The notes under the pieces are model-generated. The model did no database searches. It was not told the origin of the DNA and saw only the letters and a program-made list of their open reading frames with translations. 64,000 nucleotides of DNA from an uncultured Alphaproteobacteria bacterium (lineage in GTDB: Bacteria; Pseudomonadota; Alphaproteobacteria; HIMB59; GCA-002718135), in NCBI GenBank assembly GCA_902518895.1, contig CABYHL010000003.1, positions 26,196 to 90,195 of the forward strand, read 5' to 3'. The stretch's first letter is position 1. Every line of letters begins with the position of its first letter. The position numbers and the translations under genes are program-made. This document shows, piece by piece, positions 1 to 10,168 of this stretch.

Positions 1-287
1 CTTATTGCTTCTTTGGCAATTAAAACACACTTATTATCCTGGTCATAAGCTTTTGAATTATTTCTGAAAAAATTTCTTGATAATTGATCAAGTAATATAA
101 TCAAAGCTACACATTCCTCAGCATCATTTTTCCAATTATCATAATCATTGTTAATGGCTTTAATGTAATCATCCATAAAAGTACTTTTTAAAATATTATC
201 AAATTCATCATCTTTTTTAAACCATTGTTCAAGTGGAGTTTTGATGAAACAAAATTCTAGAATAGCTTTAGCTCTTTCATTAATCAC
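1..287 (-). CDS. DUF924 family protein (C-terminal part outside window)
   Basis: Reading the minus strand from 287 gives an open frame that runs off the left edge. It carries the DUF924 signature order: an ILEFCF start, the EQWF stretch, then the conserved block LIILLDQLSRNFFR followed by a D-rich AYDQD segment. Function of this family is unknown (small helical proteins). I chose the GTG at 285-287. A TTG at 315-317 would add ten residues and abut the divergent uracil-DNA glycosylase start at 318. About 95 N-terminal residues are visible and no stop interrupts them. Family assignment is from recalled motifs. Confidence 0.75.
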   Translation of the reverse strand, partial: MINERAKAILEFCFIKTPLEQWFKKDDEFDNILKSTFMDDYIKAINNDYDNWKNDAEECVALIILLDQLSRNFFRNNSKAYDQDNKCVLIAKEAI

Positions 288-317
288 AGAGCTGTAATAT
301 AAATATATATTTTCCAA

Positions 318-989
318 ATGACATTAAGTAATTTAAACAAATCTATCATTCATTGCAGAAAGTGTGAACGCTTAGTTAACTTCCGTGAAAAAATTGCCAA
401 AGAAAAAAGAAAGCAATATATTGATCAGAGTTATTGGGGTAAACCAATTACTGGTTACGGAGATGAAAAAGCCAAATTATTAATGGTAGGCCTTGCACCA
501 GCAGCGCACGGAGGAAATAGAACAGGTAGAGTCTTTACAGGGGATAAATCAGCAGATTTTTTATTCTCTTGTTTATATAAAACTGGATTTGCAAACCAGC
601 CAGATTCAGTAGATAGAGGAGATGGTTTGGAACTTCAAAATATGTATTTAACTACTGCTCTTAAATGTGTACCCCCAGAAGATAAACCTACTTCACAGGA
701 ATTGAAAACATGTTTTAATTTTTTCAATAAAGAAATTACTTTGTTAAAAAAAATAAAAGTCATTGTTGCCCTTGGTAAAATTGGTCATGATGCCTGTTTA
801 AATTATTATAAGCAACAATATGAAATACGAAATAAAGATTTTATTTTTTCTCACGGATCTATGAATATTTTACCCGATAAGAAAATTTTGGTTGGTAGTT
901 ATCATCCAAGTCCAAGAAATGTTAACACAGGAAGAATAGATAAAAGTAAAATGGTAAAACTTTTAAATAGTATTAAAAAATTGCTTTAA
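318..989 (+). CDS. Family 5 uracil-DNA glycosylase (UDGb type)
   Basis: Removes uracil, and in characterised family members also hypoxanthine, from DNA to begin base excision repair. The motif GLAPAAHGGNRTGRVFTGD at residues 58-76 is the hallmark of family 5 UDGs, which lack the usual Asp/Asn catalytic residue of motif 1. Cysteines 13, 16, 117 and 132 fit the four 4Fe-4S cluster ligands. The C-terminal SYHPSPRN stretch is the second catalytic motif. Its 223 residues are normal for the family. It lies head-to-head with the DUF924 gene with a very short intergenic space, and 6 bases before an MFS gene, so it probably leads a small operon. Confidence 0.93.
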   Translation: MTLSNLNKSIIHCRKCERLVNFREKIAKEKRKQYIDQSYWGKPITGYGDEKAKLLMVGLAPAAHGGNRTGRVFTGDKSADFLFSCLYKTGFANQPDSVDRGDGLELQNMYLTTALKCVPPEDKPTSQELKTCFNFFNKEITLLKKIKVIVALGKIGHDACLNYYKQQYEIRNKDFIFSHGSMNILPDKKILVGSYHPSPRNVNTGRIDKSKMVKLLNSIKKLL

Positions 990-995
990 ACCATA

Positions 996-2186
996 ATGAA
1001 AAAATTTTTTTTACATGATCCAAATCTCTTAGTATACGGATTTGCCATGGTCTTCTTTGCAAGTTTTGGACAGACCTTTTACATTGCATTATTTAACGAA
1101 GATATTCGAAATCTATATAAAATAACAGATGGTGAGTTTGGATTAGTTTACGCAATTGCCACACTTGTAAGTTCTTTTTTATTCATTAACTTTGCTAAGT
1201 TAATAGATAAGATTGATTTAAGATTATACTCCATAGGTGTTATTCTAGGTTTAGCTTTTGCTTGTATTGGTTTTTATTTTATTTTTAAAAATATTTTTCA
1301 TCTTTTTCTTATTTTATTTTTATTACGTTTTTTTGGACAGGGAGCTATGACACATGCCGGCTCAACATCAATGGCGAGATATTTTTTAATTGATAGAGGT
1401 AAAGCAATATCAGTTGCAACACTTGGAGGAATGTTAGGCATAATGTTTTTACCAAAGATTGTCGTTAATTTGGACTCATACTTTAATTTTAAAACTCTTT
1501 GGTTTTTAACAACTTTGACTCTTTTAATCTTAATTCCAATAATATACTTTATTCTTCATAATCAAAAAAGTAGGGATGCTGTCCTTCAAAAAAATATTGA
1601 TAATGAGAAAACACATAAAAGTTGGACCATTACAGAAATTTTAAAAGACCGAGTTTTTTTTATCTATTTTCCATTAGCTGCATCCTTTCCATTTATTGGT
1701 ACAGGGTTAATGTTTCATCAGATTTATATTTTTGATGCTAAAGGGTGGACAATGGAAATGCTGGGGAACGGTTATATATATTTTGGATTATTCTCTATTT
1801 TAGGATTATTAATAGGAGGGCCTTTAATAGATAAGATAAATACAAAGAAAGCAATACCCTTTGTGCTATTACCTTTGTTAGTCTGTATTACTATTCTTTA
1901 TTTTTCTAATAATTTTTGGTCATTCGTGCTTTACATGTCTTTATTTGGATTTAACTTAGGTTTATCAGCACCGTTTATGGGATCACTCTGGGCAGAAATT
2001 TACGGAGTGAAAAGTATTGGAACTGCTAAAGCTTTACTGCACGCAGTCGGGGTTTTTGCGAGTGCCTTATCGCCTGTTGTTTTTGGATATATTATTGATT
2101 GGGGTTATGGAATATCAGTTATATTTTTAATTAGCTTCATTATGATTGTTGTATCATCAATTTTGCCTATAATTTATAGAACATGA
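996..2186 (+). CDS. Major facilitator superfamily transporter
   Basis: A 396-residue integral membrane protein with about twelve hydrophobic segments, split by a charged central loop near residues 190-215 as in MFS carriers. Segment 4 carries RFFGQGAMTHAGSTSMARYF, and the second half contains GGPLIDKINTKKA, an MFS loop 2-3/8-9 type motif. Substrate cannot be read from the sequence. The gene starts 6 bases after the glycosylase stop. Its own stop TGA overlaps the start of a 46-residue ORF (ATGA overlap), so translational coupling is likely. Confidence 0.88.
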   Translation: MKKFFLHDPNLLVYGFAMVFFASFGQTFYIALFNEDIRNLYKITDGEFGLVYAIATLVSSFLFINFAKLIDKIDLRLYSIGVILGLAFACIGFYFIFKNIFHLFLILFLLRFFGQGAMTHAGSTSMARYFLIDRGKAISVATLGGMLGIMFLPKIVVNLDSYFNFKTLWFLTTLTLLILIPIIYFILHNQKSRDAVLQKNIDNEKTHKSWTITEILKDRVFFIYFPLAASFPFIGTGLMFHQIYIFDAKGWTMEMLGNGYIYFGLFSILGLLIGGPLIDKINTKKAIPFVLLPLLVCITILYFSNNFWSFVLYMSLFGFNLGLSAPFMGSLWAEIYGVKSIGTAKALLHAVGVFASALSPVVFGYIIDWGYGISVIFLISFIMIVVSSILPIIYRT

Positions 2187-2323
2187 ATAAACAAATAATG
2201 GAGAGTCTTAATTTTCTAATCAAGGAATATAAAAGATTAAAAAAGAAAAAAGAAAATAGAAATATCAGCAGTAATGAACTAGAAACTTTAAAACAACTTG
2301 AACAGTACTTAGGAAAAAAATAA
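2183..2323 (+). CDS. 46-residue charged helical microprotein (hypothetical)
   Basis: A short frame beginning ATG at 2183, four bases inside the end of the MFS gene, and ending TAA at 2321-2323, where the last A is the first base of the zapE ATG (TAATG). The product is rich in Lys and Glu with a KRLKKKKENR run, and looks like a short amphipathic helix or coiled coil with no signal or membrane segment. I do not recognise the family. Overlaps with both neighbours and the lack of spare sequence argue that it is translated. Absence of any known homologue in memory keeps confidence moderate. Confidence 0.6.
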   Translation: MNKQIMESLNFLIKEYKRLKKKKENRNISSNELETLKQLEQYLGKK

Positions 2324-3357
2324 TGTTTAATGTTATTGATCAATACAATAGTTTTGTTGAAAATAATTTTATTAAAAAAAATAAAGATCAAATTGAATTT
2401 TTAAAACAAGCAGATAATGTATGGTCATCTTTTAGTAAAACAAAGTTATTTTTTAAGGATAAAATTTTCGAAGGAATTTATCTTTATGGTCAAGTTGGGA
2501 CAGGAAAAACATTTTTATTAAATTTATTTTATCAAAATACCAAGATTGGAAAAAAAATTCATTTTAATAACTTAATGAATGAAATCCATGAACAAGTTAA
2601 AAAATCAGAAAATAAAGAACTTGCAATCGAAAACTATGTAAAAAATTTAAGTAGAGATTTCAAAATAATATTTATTGATGAACTACATATTTTTAATATT
2701 GTTGATGCACTAATAATAAAAAAAATATTTAATTATTTTTCTAAATATAAAATATTTGTATTACTGTCGTCAAATTTTCATCCAGATAATTTATATAAAG
2801 ATGGTTTGCAGAGAAATGACTTTCTGCCATTTATTGATTTAGTTAAAAAAAATTTTTTTCTTTATGATATTAGTATTAAAACTGATTTTCGTCGACAAAC
2901 TTTAAATCAATCAAAGACATATTTCACACCTATAACAACTGACACAACAAATGAATTTGAAAAATTATTTAATCGCTTTGTTGATCCCTCCCATTTAACA
3001 ACTGTAAAAATTAAATCTAAAAGTCGTGAACTAGAGTTTGATAAATGTACATCAAATCTAATGATGATAGATTTTGAAAATCTTTGTGAAGTAAATTTTG
3101 GTAATGAAGATTATAAAAATATTGCAGATAAATTTAAGTTGGTATTTTTAAAAAATGTTCCTGAATTTGATAATCATAAAAAAGATGCGTGCAGAAGATT
3201 TATTGGATTAATTGATATGTTATATGAAAATAATTGCTCAACAGTAATTTTAGCATCAAAACCTATAAATTCATTAAATAATATAAATACTCTAGCAGAA
3301 GAATTTAAAAGAACCGCTAGCAGATTATATGAAATGACCATAGTAAAACCAGATTGA
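2323..3357 (+). CDS. zapE: ZapE/AFG1-family ATPase
   Basis: P-loop ATPase of the AFG1/ZapE family, linked in E. coli to FtsZ ring constriction and in mitochondria to protein turnover. Walker A is GQVGTGKT at residues 56-63. Walker B is IIFIDELHIF with D119/E120, a variant of the common FDEFQ form. A sensor-like SSNFHPDNLYKDGLQRNDF block at about 149-167 is the most family-specific stretch. Length (344) is typical. Start ATG overlaps the micro-ORF stop by one base, and its TGA overlaps the next gene. Sequence is divergent, with much AT-driven Lys/Asn/Ile, but domain order is intact. Confidence 0.88.
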   Translation: MFNVIDQYNSFVENNFIKKNKDQIEFLKQADNVWSSFSKTKLFFKDKIFEGIYLYGQVGTGKTFLLNLFYQNTKIGKKIHFNNLMNEIHEQVKKSENKELAIENYVKNLSRDFKIIFIDELHIFNIVDALIIKKIFNYFSKYKIFVLLSSNFHPDNLYKDGLQRNDFLPFIDLVKKNFFLYDISIKTDFRRQTLNQSKTYFTPITTDTTNEFEKLFNRFVDPSHLTTVKIKSKSRELEFDKCTSNLMMIDFENLCEVNFGNEDYKNIADKFKLVFLKNVPEFDNHKKDACRRFIGLIDMLYENNCSTVILASKPINSLNNINTLAEEFKRTASRLYEMTIVKPD

Positions 3358-4343
3358 TGAAATACATAATAAGATTTTTAGTCAGTACAGTAGTTTTATT
3401 AGTAGTAGTTTATTTTACTGCAGGTTTTTATGTTGCTTATCAAATTTTAAAAATAGATCCAACTTGTGGATTACACGAAGGATCCCTTCCTAATACATGG
3501 AGTACAACAGTTGATTCACATGAATACTCAATTCTTGCACGACAAAAAGTAAGAGAAAATTTTAACTTTAAAGATTATTATTTAGATGAATGGCAAGATG
3601 TATACTTTCAATCTCGTGATTCTGACATTAAGATTAATGGATGGCTGTTTAATTATTTTCCAAATAGACCAATTATAATTGTAACACATGGTATAAGCCC
3701 AAATGGTAAATGTAAGTCTGAAGCCAATCTTATTGCAAGTTTTTTAGTTAATAAAAAATTTAATGTTCTGACGATAGATTTAAGAAACTACGGCCAAAGT
3801 GATACTGTAAGTAGTTATGATGATTTAGGCTTAAAGTCATATAATGATATTCTTGGTGCATTTGATTTTTTAAAAAAAATTGGTTTCAAGTCTAATAGCA
3901 TTGGATTACATGGAATATCTCTTGGTGCAAGCACCTCTATTTTTGCAGCACATTCAGAACCGGAAATACGTGCAGTGTGGGCAGATAGTTCACTTGCTGA
4001 ATTTAATATGATCTTAAAAGATGAAATAGCAAGATATGGTCTTACTATAGAATTTGGGCCAGTAGTAAGTTTAGCTGGAAGAATCTTAACTGGAACTGAT
4101 CCAAGAGAATTATCTCCAGCTAAAAAATTATCAAATACACAATACTATTTTTTTACTCATGGTGATTCTGATACAAGAATCTTAACACGACACTTTAATT
4201 ATTTTAAAGATTATACAAATCAAAATAAAATTAATGCTGATTTTTGGTTAGTTGAAAACTCTTATCATGTAGATGCTATGTTTAAATATCCAGAAGTATA
4301 TTCTAAAAAGATGGAAGATTTTTTTAATAAAAATTTAAAGTAG
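3357..4343 (+). CDS. Membrane-anchored alpha/beta hydrolase
   Basis: Residues 5-28 form one hydrophobic segment, so the catalytic domain should sit outside the cytoplasmic membrane. The hydrolase core shows the oxyanion region VTHGISPNG at about 109-117 and the nucleophile elbow GISLG with Ser188. An acid in THGDSDT and a C-terminal His in NSYHVDAM complete a plausible triad. Similar proteins are annotated as BAAT/dienelactone-like or S9-type hydrolases, and the substrate is unknown. I prefer ATG at 3357 (TGATG overlap with zapE) over a TTG one codon earlier. The last base of the stop lies in the outer stem of the RNA candidate described next. Confidence 0.8.
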   Translation: MKYIIRFLVSTVVLLVVVYFTAGFYVAYQILKIDPTCGLHEGSLPNTWSTTVDSHEYSILARQKVRENFNFKDYYLDEWQDVYFQSRDSDIKINGWLFNYFPNRPIIIVTHGISPNGKCKSEANLIASFLVNKKFNVLTIDLRNYGQSDTVSSYDDLGLKSYNDILGAFDFLKKIGFKSNSIGLHGISLGASTSIFAAHSEPEIRAVWADSSLAEFNMILKDEIARYGLTIEFGPVVSLAGRILTGTDPRELSPAKKLSNTQYYFFTHGDSDTRILTRHFNYFKDYTNQNKINADFWLVENSYHVDAMFKYPEVYSKKMEDFFNKNLK

Positions 4344-4482
4344 GCCGGACTCTAAAACTAGTTTGTACCTTGGCAGACACCTCTCTAGAATAAGAAACTC
4401 AAATAATTATCAAACGGCGGGTAAGATAATTAAAAATTCTTGGCGTTCCTCCGAAGCTAAGAAACGAGTATTATCCGGCTTA
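4341..4482 (+). ncRNA. Candidate structured RNA, unidentified
   Basis: A 142-base segment closed by a long-range stem: 4341-4349 pairs with 4474-4482 (nine pairs including one G-U, four consecutive G-C pairs at its core). Inside are two strong hairpins. 4404-4411 pairs perfectly with 4425-4432 around a 13-base loop holding CGGCGGG. 4437-4444 pairs with 4456-4463 around an 11-base loop holding CCTCC at 4448-4452. A weaker helix 4360-4364/4395-4399 may form a third arm. It is more GC-rich than its surroundings. Motifs of SRP RNA, RNase P RNA, tmRNA and riboswitches I know are absent. Strand is assumed from neighbours and could be reversed. Confidence 0.5.
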
Positions 4483-4530
4483 TTAAGAGTAATATCTATC
4501 TATTTAAAATTCAAGATTTTTAGTTAAATC

Positions 4531-4539
4531 TGGTATAAA
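4531..4539 (+). promoter_or_regulatory. Possible extended -10 promoter for the sdh operon
   Basis: TGG followed by TATAAA matches an extended -10 element (TGnTATAAT-like). A weak -35-like TTCAAG lies 18 bases upstream. It precedes sdhC by about 135 bases, in the only sizeable non-coding stretch ahead of a 12 kb head-to-tail gene run. The remaining sequence from 4483 to 4673 is otherwise AT-rich with no ORF. Only motif resemblance supports this. Confidence 0.35.
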
Positions 4540-4564
4540 ATTTGGTCGATTTTCATAAAATTTG
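4535..4564 (+). repeat. Direct repeat ATAAAATTTG, 20 bp apart, upstream of sdhC
   Basis: The ten-base word ATAAAATTTG occurs at 4535-4544 and again at 4555-4564, exactly 20 bases start to start (about two helical turns), overlapping the proposed -10 element. This could be a pair of regulator half-sites on one DNA face or chance in AT-rich DNA. Confidence 0.4.
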
Positions 4565-4673
4565 CTACTTTTTATCAACATTTTACAAACTTCCATGATA
4601 GTAAGAAAAGATAACTAAACCATTAATATTTTGAAATTTGAAGAAAAATACTTACTTATGAAACATAAGAAAA

Positions 4674-5054
4674 ATGAAAAAAATGACTGATAATAGACCA
4701 TTATCACCTCACCTATCTATTCACAAAAGAGTACTTACAGCAGTATTTTCAATTTTTCATAGGATATCTGGAATAGGATTAAGTGTGGGCGCAATATTAA
4801 TTTCAATTTGGTTTTTATTAATTAGTTTTGGTCCTGAATTTTATATTTATTTTGAAATTCTTTCTAAAAGTATTTTGTTTAAACTTGTTCTAATGATTTG
4901 GACTGTCGGTATTTTTTACCATTTATTTAATGGATGTAGAAAATTATATTGGTCATTCGGTATTGGAATGGAATTATCTCAAGTATATAAATCTGGTTAT
5001 GCTGTTATATGTTTAACTCTAATTTCTAGTTTAGTTGTCTGGTATTTTGCATGA
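4674..5054 (+). CDS. sdhC: Succinate dehydrogenase cytochrome b556 subunit
   Basis: Membrane anchor of complex II that binds haem b and ubiquinone with SdhD. NRPLSPHLSIHK near the N-terminus, SIFHRISGIGL at about 26-36 and HLFNGCRKLYW with the probable haem-ligand His83 are family signatures. Three transmembrane segments are visible. An ATG three codons in (4683) gives the more usual MTDNRPLSPHL start, so the first three residues are uncertain. It is the first gene of sdhCDAB and overlaps sdhD by four bases. Confidence 0.96.
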   Translation: MKKMTDNRPLSPHLSIHKRVLTAVFSIFHRISGIGLSVGAILISIWFLLISFGPEFYIYFEILSKSILFKLVLMIWTVGIFYHLFNGCRKLYWSFGIGMELSQVYKSGYAVICLTLISSLVVWYFA

Positions 5055-5380
5055 AAAATTATGCTCTTAAATGGTTAACCCAAAGAATTACTGCTTCAGT
5101 TTTAATACCTTTGGCGTTTTGGTTTATATACTCAGCAATATCATTATCCAAGATGACTTATTCTGAAATAGAAATTTTTTTTCAATCCTATTTTAATGCA
5201 TTCTTATTTTTTGTTATGATGCAATCTATGCTTCTGCATTCAAAATTAGGACTGCAAACAATTATTGAAGATTATGTCACATCGAAAAAGACAGCCAAAT
5301 TTATTAAAGTATTAGTTAATTATCTTATTTATTTTATCATGATTTTAATTACAGTTAATTTAGTGAGAATGGTGTTTTAG
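5051..5380 (+). CDS. sdhD: Succinate dehydrogenase membrane anchor subunit
   Basis: Second hydrophobic anchor of complex II, 109 residues with three membrane segments. WLTQRITASVLIP at the N-terminus and HSKLGLQTIIEDYV with His63, Asp74 and Tyr75 match the conserved quinone/haem region of alphaproteobacterial SdhD. It begins inside the sdhC stop (ATGA overlap), and its stop is followed directly by the sdhA ATG, so the four subunits should be translated together. Confidence 0.94.
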   Translation: MKNYALKWLTQRITASVLIPLAFWFIYSAISLSKMTYSEIEIFFQSYFNAFLFFVMMQSMLLHSKLGLQTIIEDYVTSKKTAKFIKVLVNYLIYFIMILITVNLVRMVF

Positions 5381-7174
5381 ATGACTAATTCATATAAAAT
5401 TATTGATCACCATTATGACGTTGTAGTTGTAGGAGCTGGAGGTTCAGGACTGAGAGCAACGCTAGGATGTGCAGAAGCCGGATTAAAAACAGCCTGTATA
5501 TCAAAAGTGTTTCCAACAAGAAGTCATACTGTTGCAGCACAAGGTGGAATTGGAGCAGCTCTTGGTAATATGGGCGAGGATAACTGGAAGTGGCACATGT
5601 ATGATACAGTTAAGGGTTCAGACTGGCTCGGAGATCAAGATGCAATTGAATACTTATGTTCTAAAGCCCCTGAAGCAGTAATTGAACTTGAAGAATATGG
5701 CATGCCATTTAGTAGAACAGATGATGGTAAGATCTATCAAAGACCTTTTGGCGGACACTTAACCAATAATGGCGAGGGAGCTCCTGCTATGAGAGCTTGT
5801 GCAGCAGCTGATAGAACGGGACATGCTTTACTCCATACACTTTATCAGCAATCACTTAAAAATAATGTAGAATTTTATATTGAATATTTTGTTTTAGATT
5901 TAATTTCTGATGATCAAGGTAATTGCATTGGTGTGGTAACATGGTGCTTAGAAGATGGATCAATCCATCGATTTTTATCTCATCAAACAATTCTAGCTAC
6001 TGGTGGATATGGAAGAGCTTACTTCTCATCCACGAGTGCTCACATTTGTACTGGTGATGGTAGTGCAATGGCTTTAAGACAAAACCTACCTCTTTCTGAT
6101 ATGGAATTTATTCAGTTCCACCCAACAGGAGTTTACGGTGCAGGAGTGTTAATCACTGAAGGAGCAAGAGGAGAAGGTGGATATTTAACTAATAGCGATG
6201 GTGAAAGATTTATGGAAAGATATGCTCCAAATGCAAAAGATCTAGCATCAAGGGATGTAGTAAGCCGAGCAATGACTATTGAAATTAGTGAAAATAGAGG
6301 TTGTGGAGAGAATGCCGATCATGTGCTACTTCATCTTGAGCACATTGATGCTGATACACTACATAAAAGATTGCCTGGTATTTCAGAAACTGCAAAAATA
6401 TTTGCTGGAGTTGATCTGACTAAAGATCCAATACCAGTTCTTCCAACGGTTCATTATAATATGGGCGGTATACCGACAAATTATAGAACAGAAGTTCTAA
6501 GGCCAACAAATGAAAATCCAGATAATGTATGTGAAGGTTTAATGGCTGTTGGTGAGGCTGCATGCGTTTCTGTGCACGGTGCAAATAGATTAGGAACAAA
6601 TTCATTAATCGATCTTGTTGTTTTTGGCAAAGCAGCTAGCCTAACATGTAAAGAAAAAGTTAAACCAAATTCTAAAAAAATTGAAATTAGTAAATCAAAA
6701 ACAGATAATATTATTGAGCGATTTGATAAGATTAGAAACAGCAAAGGAAACTCTACAACTGGAGAACTTCGTACTTCCATGCAACATATAATGCAGCAAA
6801 AATGTGCAGTATTTAGAACACATGATCTCATATCAAAAGGTATTGAAGAATATTCAAAAGTTGAGAGCTCAATGGATGATATAGATATTAAAGACAAATC
6901 ATTAATTTTTAATACTGACTTAGTCGAAGCTTTAGAGTTACACAATTTAATGGCACAATCAAAAGTTACTCTTCATTCTGCGTTAAATCGAACTGAAAGT
7001 AGAGGCGCACATGCAAGAGAAGATTATAAAGAAAGAGATGATAATAATTGGTTAGTTCACTCTTTAGCCTGGTTAAACGATAAGGGAGATGTGAGTATGG
7101 GTTCCAGAGGTGTTCATATGAATACTCTAACTAATCATGTTCAACCAATACCACCTAAAAGAAGAGTTTACTAA
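5381..7174 (+). CDS. sdhA: Succinate dehydrogenase flavoprotein subunit
   Basis: Oxidises succinate to fumarate with covalently bound FAD. The Rossmann GAGGSG is at residues 18-23. SHTVAAQGG includes His49, the expected FAD attachment site. The active-site stretches [21 protein letters not shown] and [11 protein letters not shown]-like [12 protein letters not shown] are intact. At 597 residues it is full length. It is immediately downstream of sdhD, and its TAA overlaps the sdhB ATG by one base. There are no signs of damage. Confidence 0.98.
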   Translation: MTNSYKIIDHHYDVVVVGAGGSGLRATLGCAEAGLKTACISKVFPTRSHTVAAQGGIGAALGNMGEDNWKWHMYDTVKGSDWLGDQDAIEYLCSKAPEAVIELEEYGMPFSRTDDGKIYQRPFGGHLTNNGEGAPAMRACAAADRTGHALLHTLYQQSLKNNVEFYIEYFVLDLISDDQGNCIGVVTWCLEDGSIHRFLSHQTILATGGYGRAYFSSTSAHICTGDGSAMALRQNLPLSDMEFIQFHPTGVYGAGVLITEGARGEGGYLTNSDGERFMERYAPNAKDLASRDVVSRAMTIEISENRGCGENADHVLLHLEHIDADTLHKRLPGISETAKIFAGVDLTKDPIPVLPTVHYNMGGIPTNYRTEVLRPTNENPDNVCEGLMAVGEAACVSVHGANRLGTNSLIDLVVFGKAASLTCKEKVKPNSKKIEISKSKTDNIIERFDKIRNSKGNSTTGELRTSMQHIMQQKCAVFRTHDLISKGIEEYSKVESSMDDIDIKDKSLIFNTDLVEALELHNLMAQSKVTLHSALNRTESRGAHAREDYKERDDNNWLVHSLAWLNDKGDVSMGSRGVHMNTLTNHVQPIPPKRRVY

Positions 7175-7962
7175 TGGCTCAGTTTACACTTCCTGCAAAT
7201 TCAAAAATAACTAAAGGGAAAACTCACCAACTAAAAGAACCTGCAAACGATCCAAAGAAACTTGCAATCTACAGATGGGATCCCGAAGATGATAAAAATC
7301 CTAGAATAGATAATTATGAGATAGATCAAGAAAAGTGTGGTCCAATGGTATTAGACGCACTTATGAAAATAAAAAACGAAATTGATCCAACTTTAACATT
7401 TAGAAGATCTTGCAGAGAAGGAGTTTGTGGTTCCTGTGCTATGAATATTGATGGTGTTAACACATTAGCATGTTTAAAAAGTATGTCTGATGTTAAAAAT
7501 GAAATAAAAATTTACCCTCTTCCACATATGCGTGTAGTAAAAGATTTAGTTCCAGATCTTAGTAAGGCTTATGAGCAACTGGCTTCTATTAAACCTTGGT
7601 TGCAGCGTGAAAAAACAAATGAAGAAAAAAACTCAGGAGACGAAAAAAAACAATCACCAAAAGATAGAGAAAAACTAGATGGTAAATGGGAGTGTGTATT
7701 ATGTTTTTGCTGCACTACTTCTTGTCCAAGTTATTGGTGGAATGGAGATGAATATCTAGGACCTGCAGTTCTTTTACAAGCAGCAAGATGGGTAAGTGAC
7801 TCTAGAGACTCAGAAAGAAAAGAGAGATTAAAAGCAATAAATGATTCATTAAAACTTTATAGATGTCATTCAATAATGAATTGTACTAGGTCTTGTCCTA
7901 AAGGTCTAAATCCAGCTAAAGAAATTGCTGGACTTAAAAAGGCTATTGTTACAGAATTGTAA
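7174..7962 (+). CDS. sdhB: Succinate dehydrogenase iron-sulfur subunit
   Basis: Passes electrons from FAD to quinone. Cys80, 85, 88 and 100 form the 2Fe-2S site (CREGVCGSC then C). [12 protein letters not shown] at about 174-185 and [17 protein letters not shown] at about 228-244 supply the 4Fe-4S and 3Fe-4S ligands. A charged, lysine-rich insertion at about 148-170 separates the two halves. It is the last gene of sdhCDAB, 18 bases before mdh. Confidence 0.98.
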   Translation: MAQFTLPANSKITKGKTHQLKEPANDPKKLAIYRWDPEDDKNPRIDNYEIDQEKCGPMVLDALMKIKNEIDPTLTFRRSCREGVCGSCAMNIDGVNTLACLKSMSDVKNEIKIYPLPHMRVVKDLVPDLSKAYEQLASIKPWLQREKTNEEKNSGDEKKQSPKDREKLDGKWECVLCFCCTTSCPSYWWNGDEYLGPAVLLQAARWVSDSRDSERKERLKAINDSLKLYRCHSIMNCTRSCPKGLNPAKEIAGLKKAIVTEL

Positions 7963-7980
7963 TTAAAGTATAAAACTTAA

Positions 7981-8943
<963 letters not shown>

Positions 8944-8983
8944 TTGTATTTTTCATCTAATCTAACTATTACCTTTTATCAAA

Positions 8984-10168
8984 ATGAATTTGCATGAATA
9001 CCAAGCTAAAGATCTACTAAGAAAGTACAATCTACCTATACTTGAAGGCAAAAGTTACATTGAAAATATTGATGATTTAGAAAAAGATTTACAAAATATA
9101 AAAGGACCACCTTGGGTTATCAAATCACAGATACATGCTGGAGGAAGAGGAGCAGGGAAATTTTTAAAACCATTTAATACAAAAGGTGGAGTACAAATAA
9201 CAGAATCAATTGATGATGCAAAAAAAATTGCAAAAGGAATGATGGGCAACATATTGATTACAAAACAAACAGGTAATGAAGGAAAGTTAGTAAATAGAAT
9301 TTATATAGAAGCTGGATGTAAAATTGATAGGGAATATTATTTAAGTATTCTTCTTGATAGGAATCAATCAAAATTAATGATGATGGTATCTGATGCTGGT
9401 GGTGTAGACATAGAAGATGTAGCTGAGAAAACACCAGAAAGAATTCAATATGTTTATTTTGATAACTTAGAAGATTTTACAATTAGTGATAGTCTTCAAA
9501 ATAAATTAAACTTTTCTATTAATGAGTTTAACCAATTTAAAGAAATTGTTTCAAATTTATGTAAGGCCTATGTCGAAATAGATGCTTCTTTAATTGAAAT
9601 TAATCCTCTTGTTGTGACAAATGATGAAAAACTAATTCTTTTAGATGCTAAAATTAATATTGATGATAATGCCCTGTATAGACAGGCTGACATTGAAAAA
9701 TTAAAAGATACTTCAGAAGAAAATGATTTGGAACTTGAAGCTTCTGAAAACGATATGGTTTACATTAAGCTCGACGGAAAAATAGGCTGTATGGTTAATG
9801 GAGCTGGACTTGCTATGGCAACTATGGATATCATTAAACAATTTGGAATGGAGCCAGCCAATTTTTTAGATTTAGGTGGTACAGCAAATAAAGAAAGAGC
9901 CATTAAAGCTTTCAAGATCATTCAGTCAGATAAAAACGTGAAATCAGTATTCATAAATATTTTTGGAGGAATTATACATTGCGATATGATTGCGAATGGC
10001 ATCATTGATGCAATTAAAGAATTAGAATTTAAACTTCCTGTTGTTGTACGTTTTCAAGGAACAAATTCTACAGAAGGAAGAGATATTATAAATAATTCAT
10101 CATTAGGATTAATTTCAATTGATGATTTTTCAAATGCAGCCCAGAAAGCTGTGGAGTTATCAGAATAG
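8984..10168 (+). CDS. sucC: Succinyl-CoA synthetase beta subunit
   Basis: ATP-grasp subunit that makes a nucleoside triphosphate from succinyl-CoA together with SucD. The start [12 protein letters not shown], the [14 protein letters not shown] nucleotide loop at about 48-61 and the C-terminal [15 protein letters not shown] block are diagnostic. Its 394 residues are slightly longer than E. coli SucC (388). Its stop TAG overlaps the GTG start of sucD by one base. Confidence 0.97.
   Translation: MNLHEYQAKDLLRKYNLPILEGKSYIENIDDLEKDLQNIKGPPWVIKSQIHAGGRGAGKFLKPFNTKGGVQITESIDDAKKIAKGMMGNILITKQTGNEGKLVNRIYIEAGCKIDREYYLSILLDRNQSKLMMMVSDAGGVDIEDVAEKTPERIQYVYFDNLEDFTISDSLQNKLNFSINEFNQFKEIVSNLCKAYVEIDASLIEINPLVVTNDEKLILLDAKINIDDNALYRQADIEKLKDTSEENDLELEASENDMVYIKLDGKIGCMVNGAGLAMATMDIIKQFGMEPANFLDLGGTANKERAIKAFKIIQSDKNVKSVFINIFGGIIHCDMIANGIIDAIKELEFKLPVVVRFQGTNSTEGRDIINNSSLGLISIDDFSNAAQKAVELSE

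Noticed and set aside
4341-4482. Assignment of the structured segment to 6S RNA, tmRNA, SRP RNA or a known riboswitch
   Set aside because: No tag-peptide frame, no SRP domain IV sequence, no RNase P core and no aptamer consensus that I can recall. The three-arm layout also differs from the single long 6S hairpin.
6481-6945. 154-codon open frame antisense to sdhA
   Set aside because: It is a shadow of a strongly conserved gene, has no recognisable domain and is rich in Ser/Leu as expected from the complementary strand.
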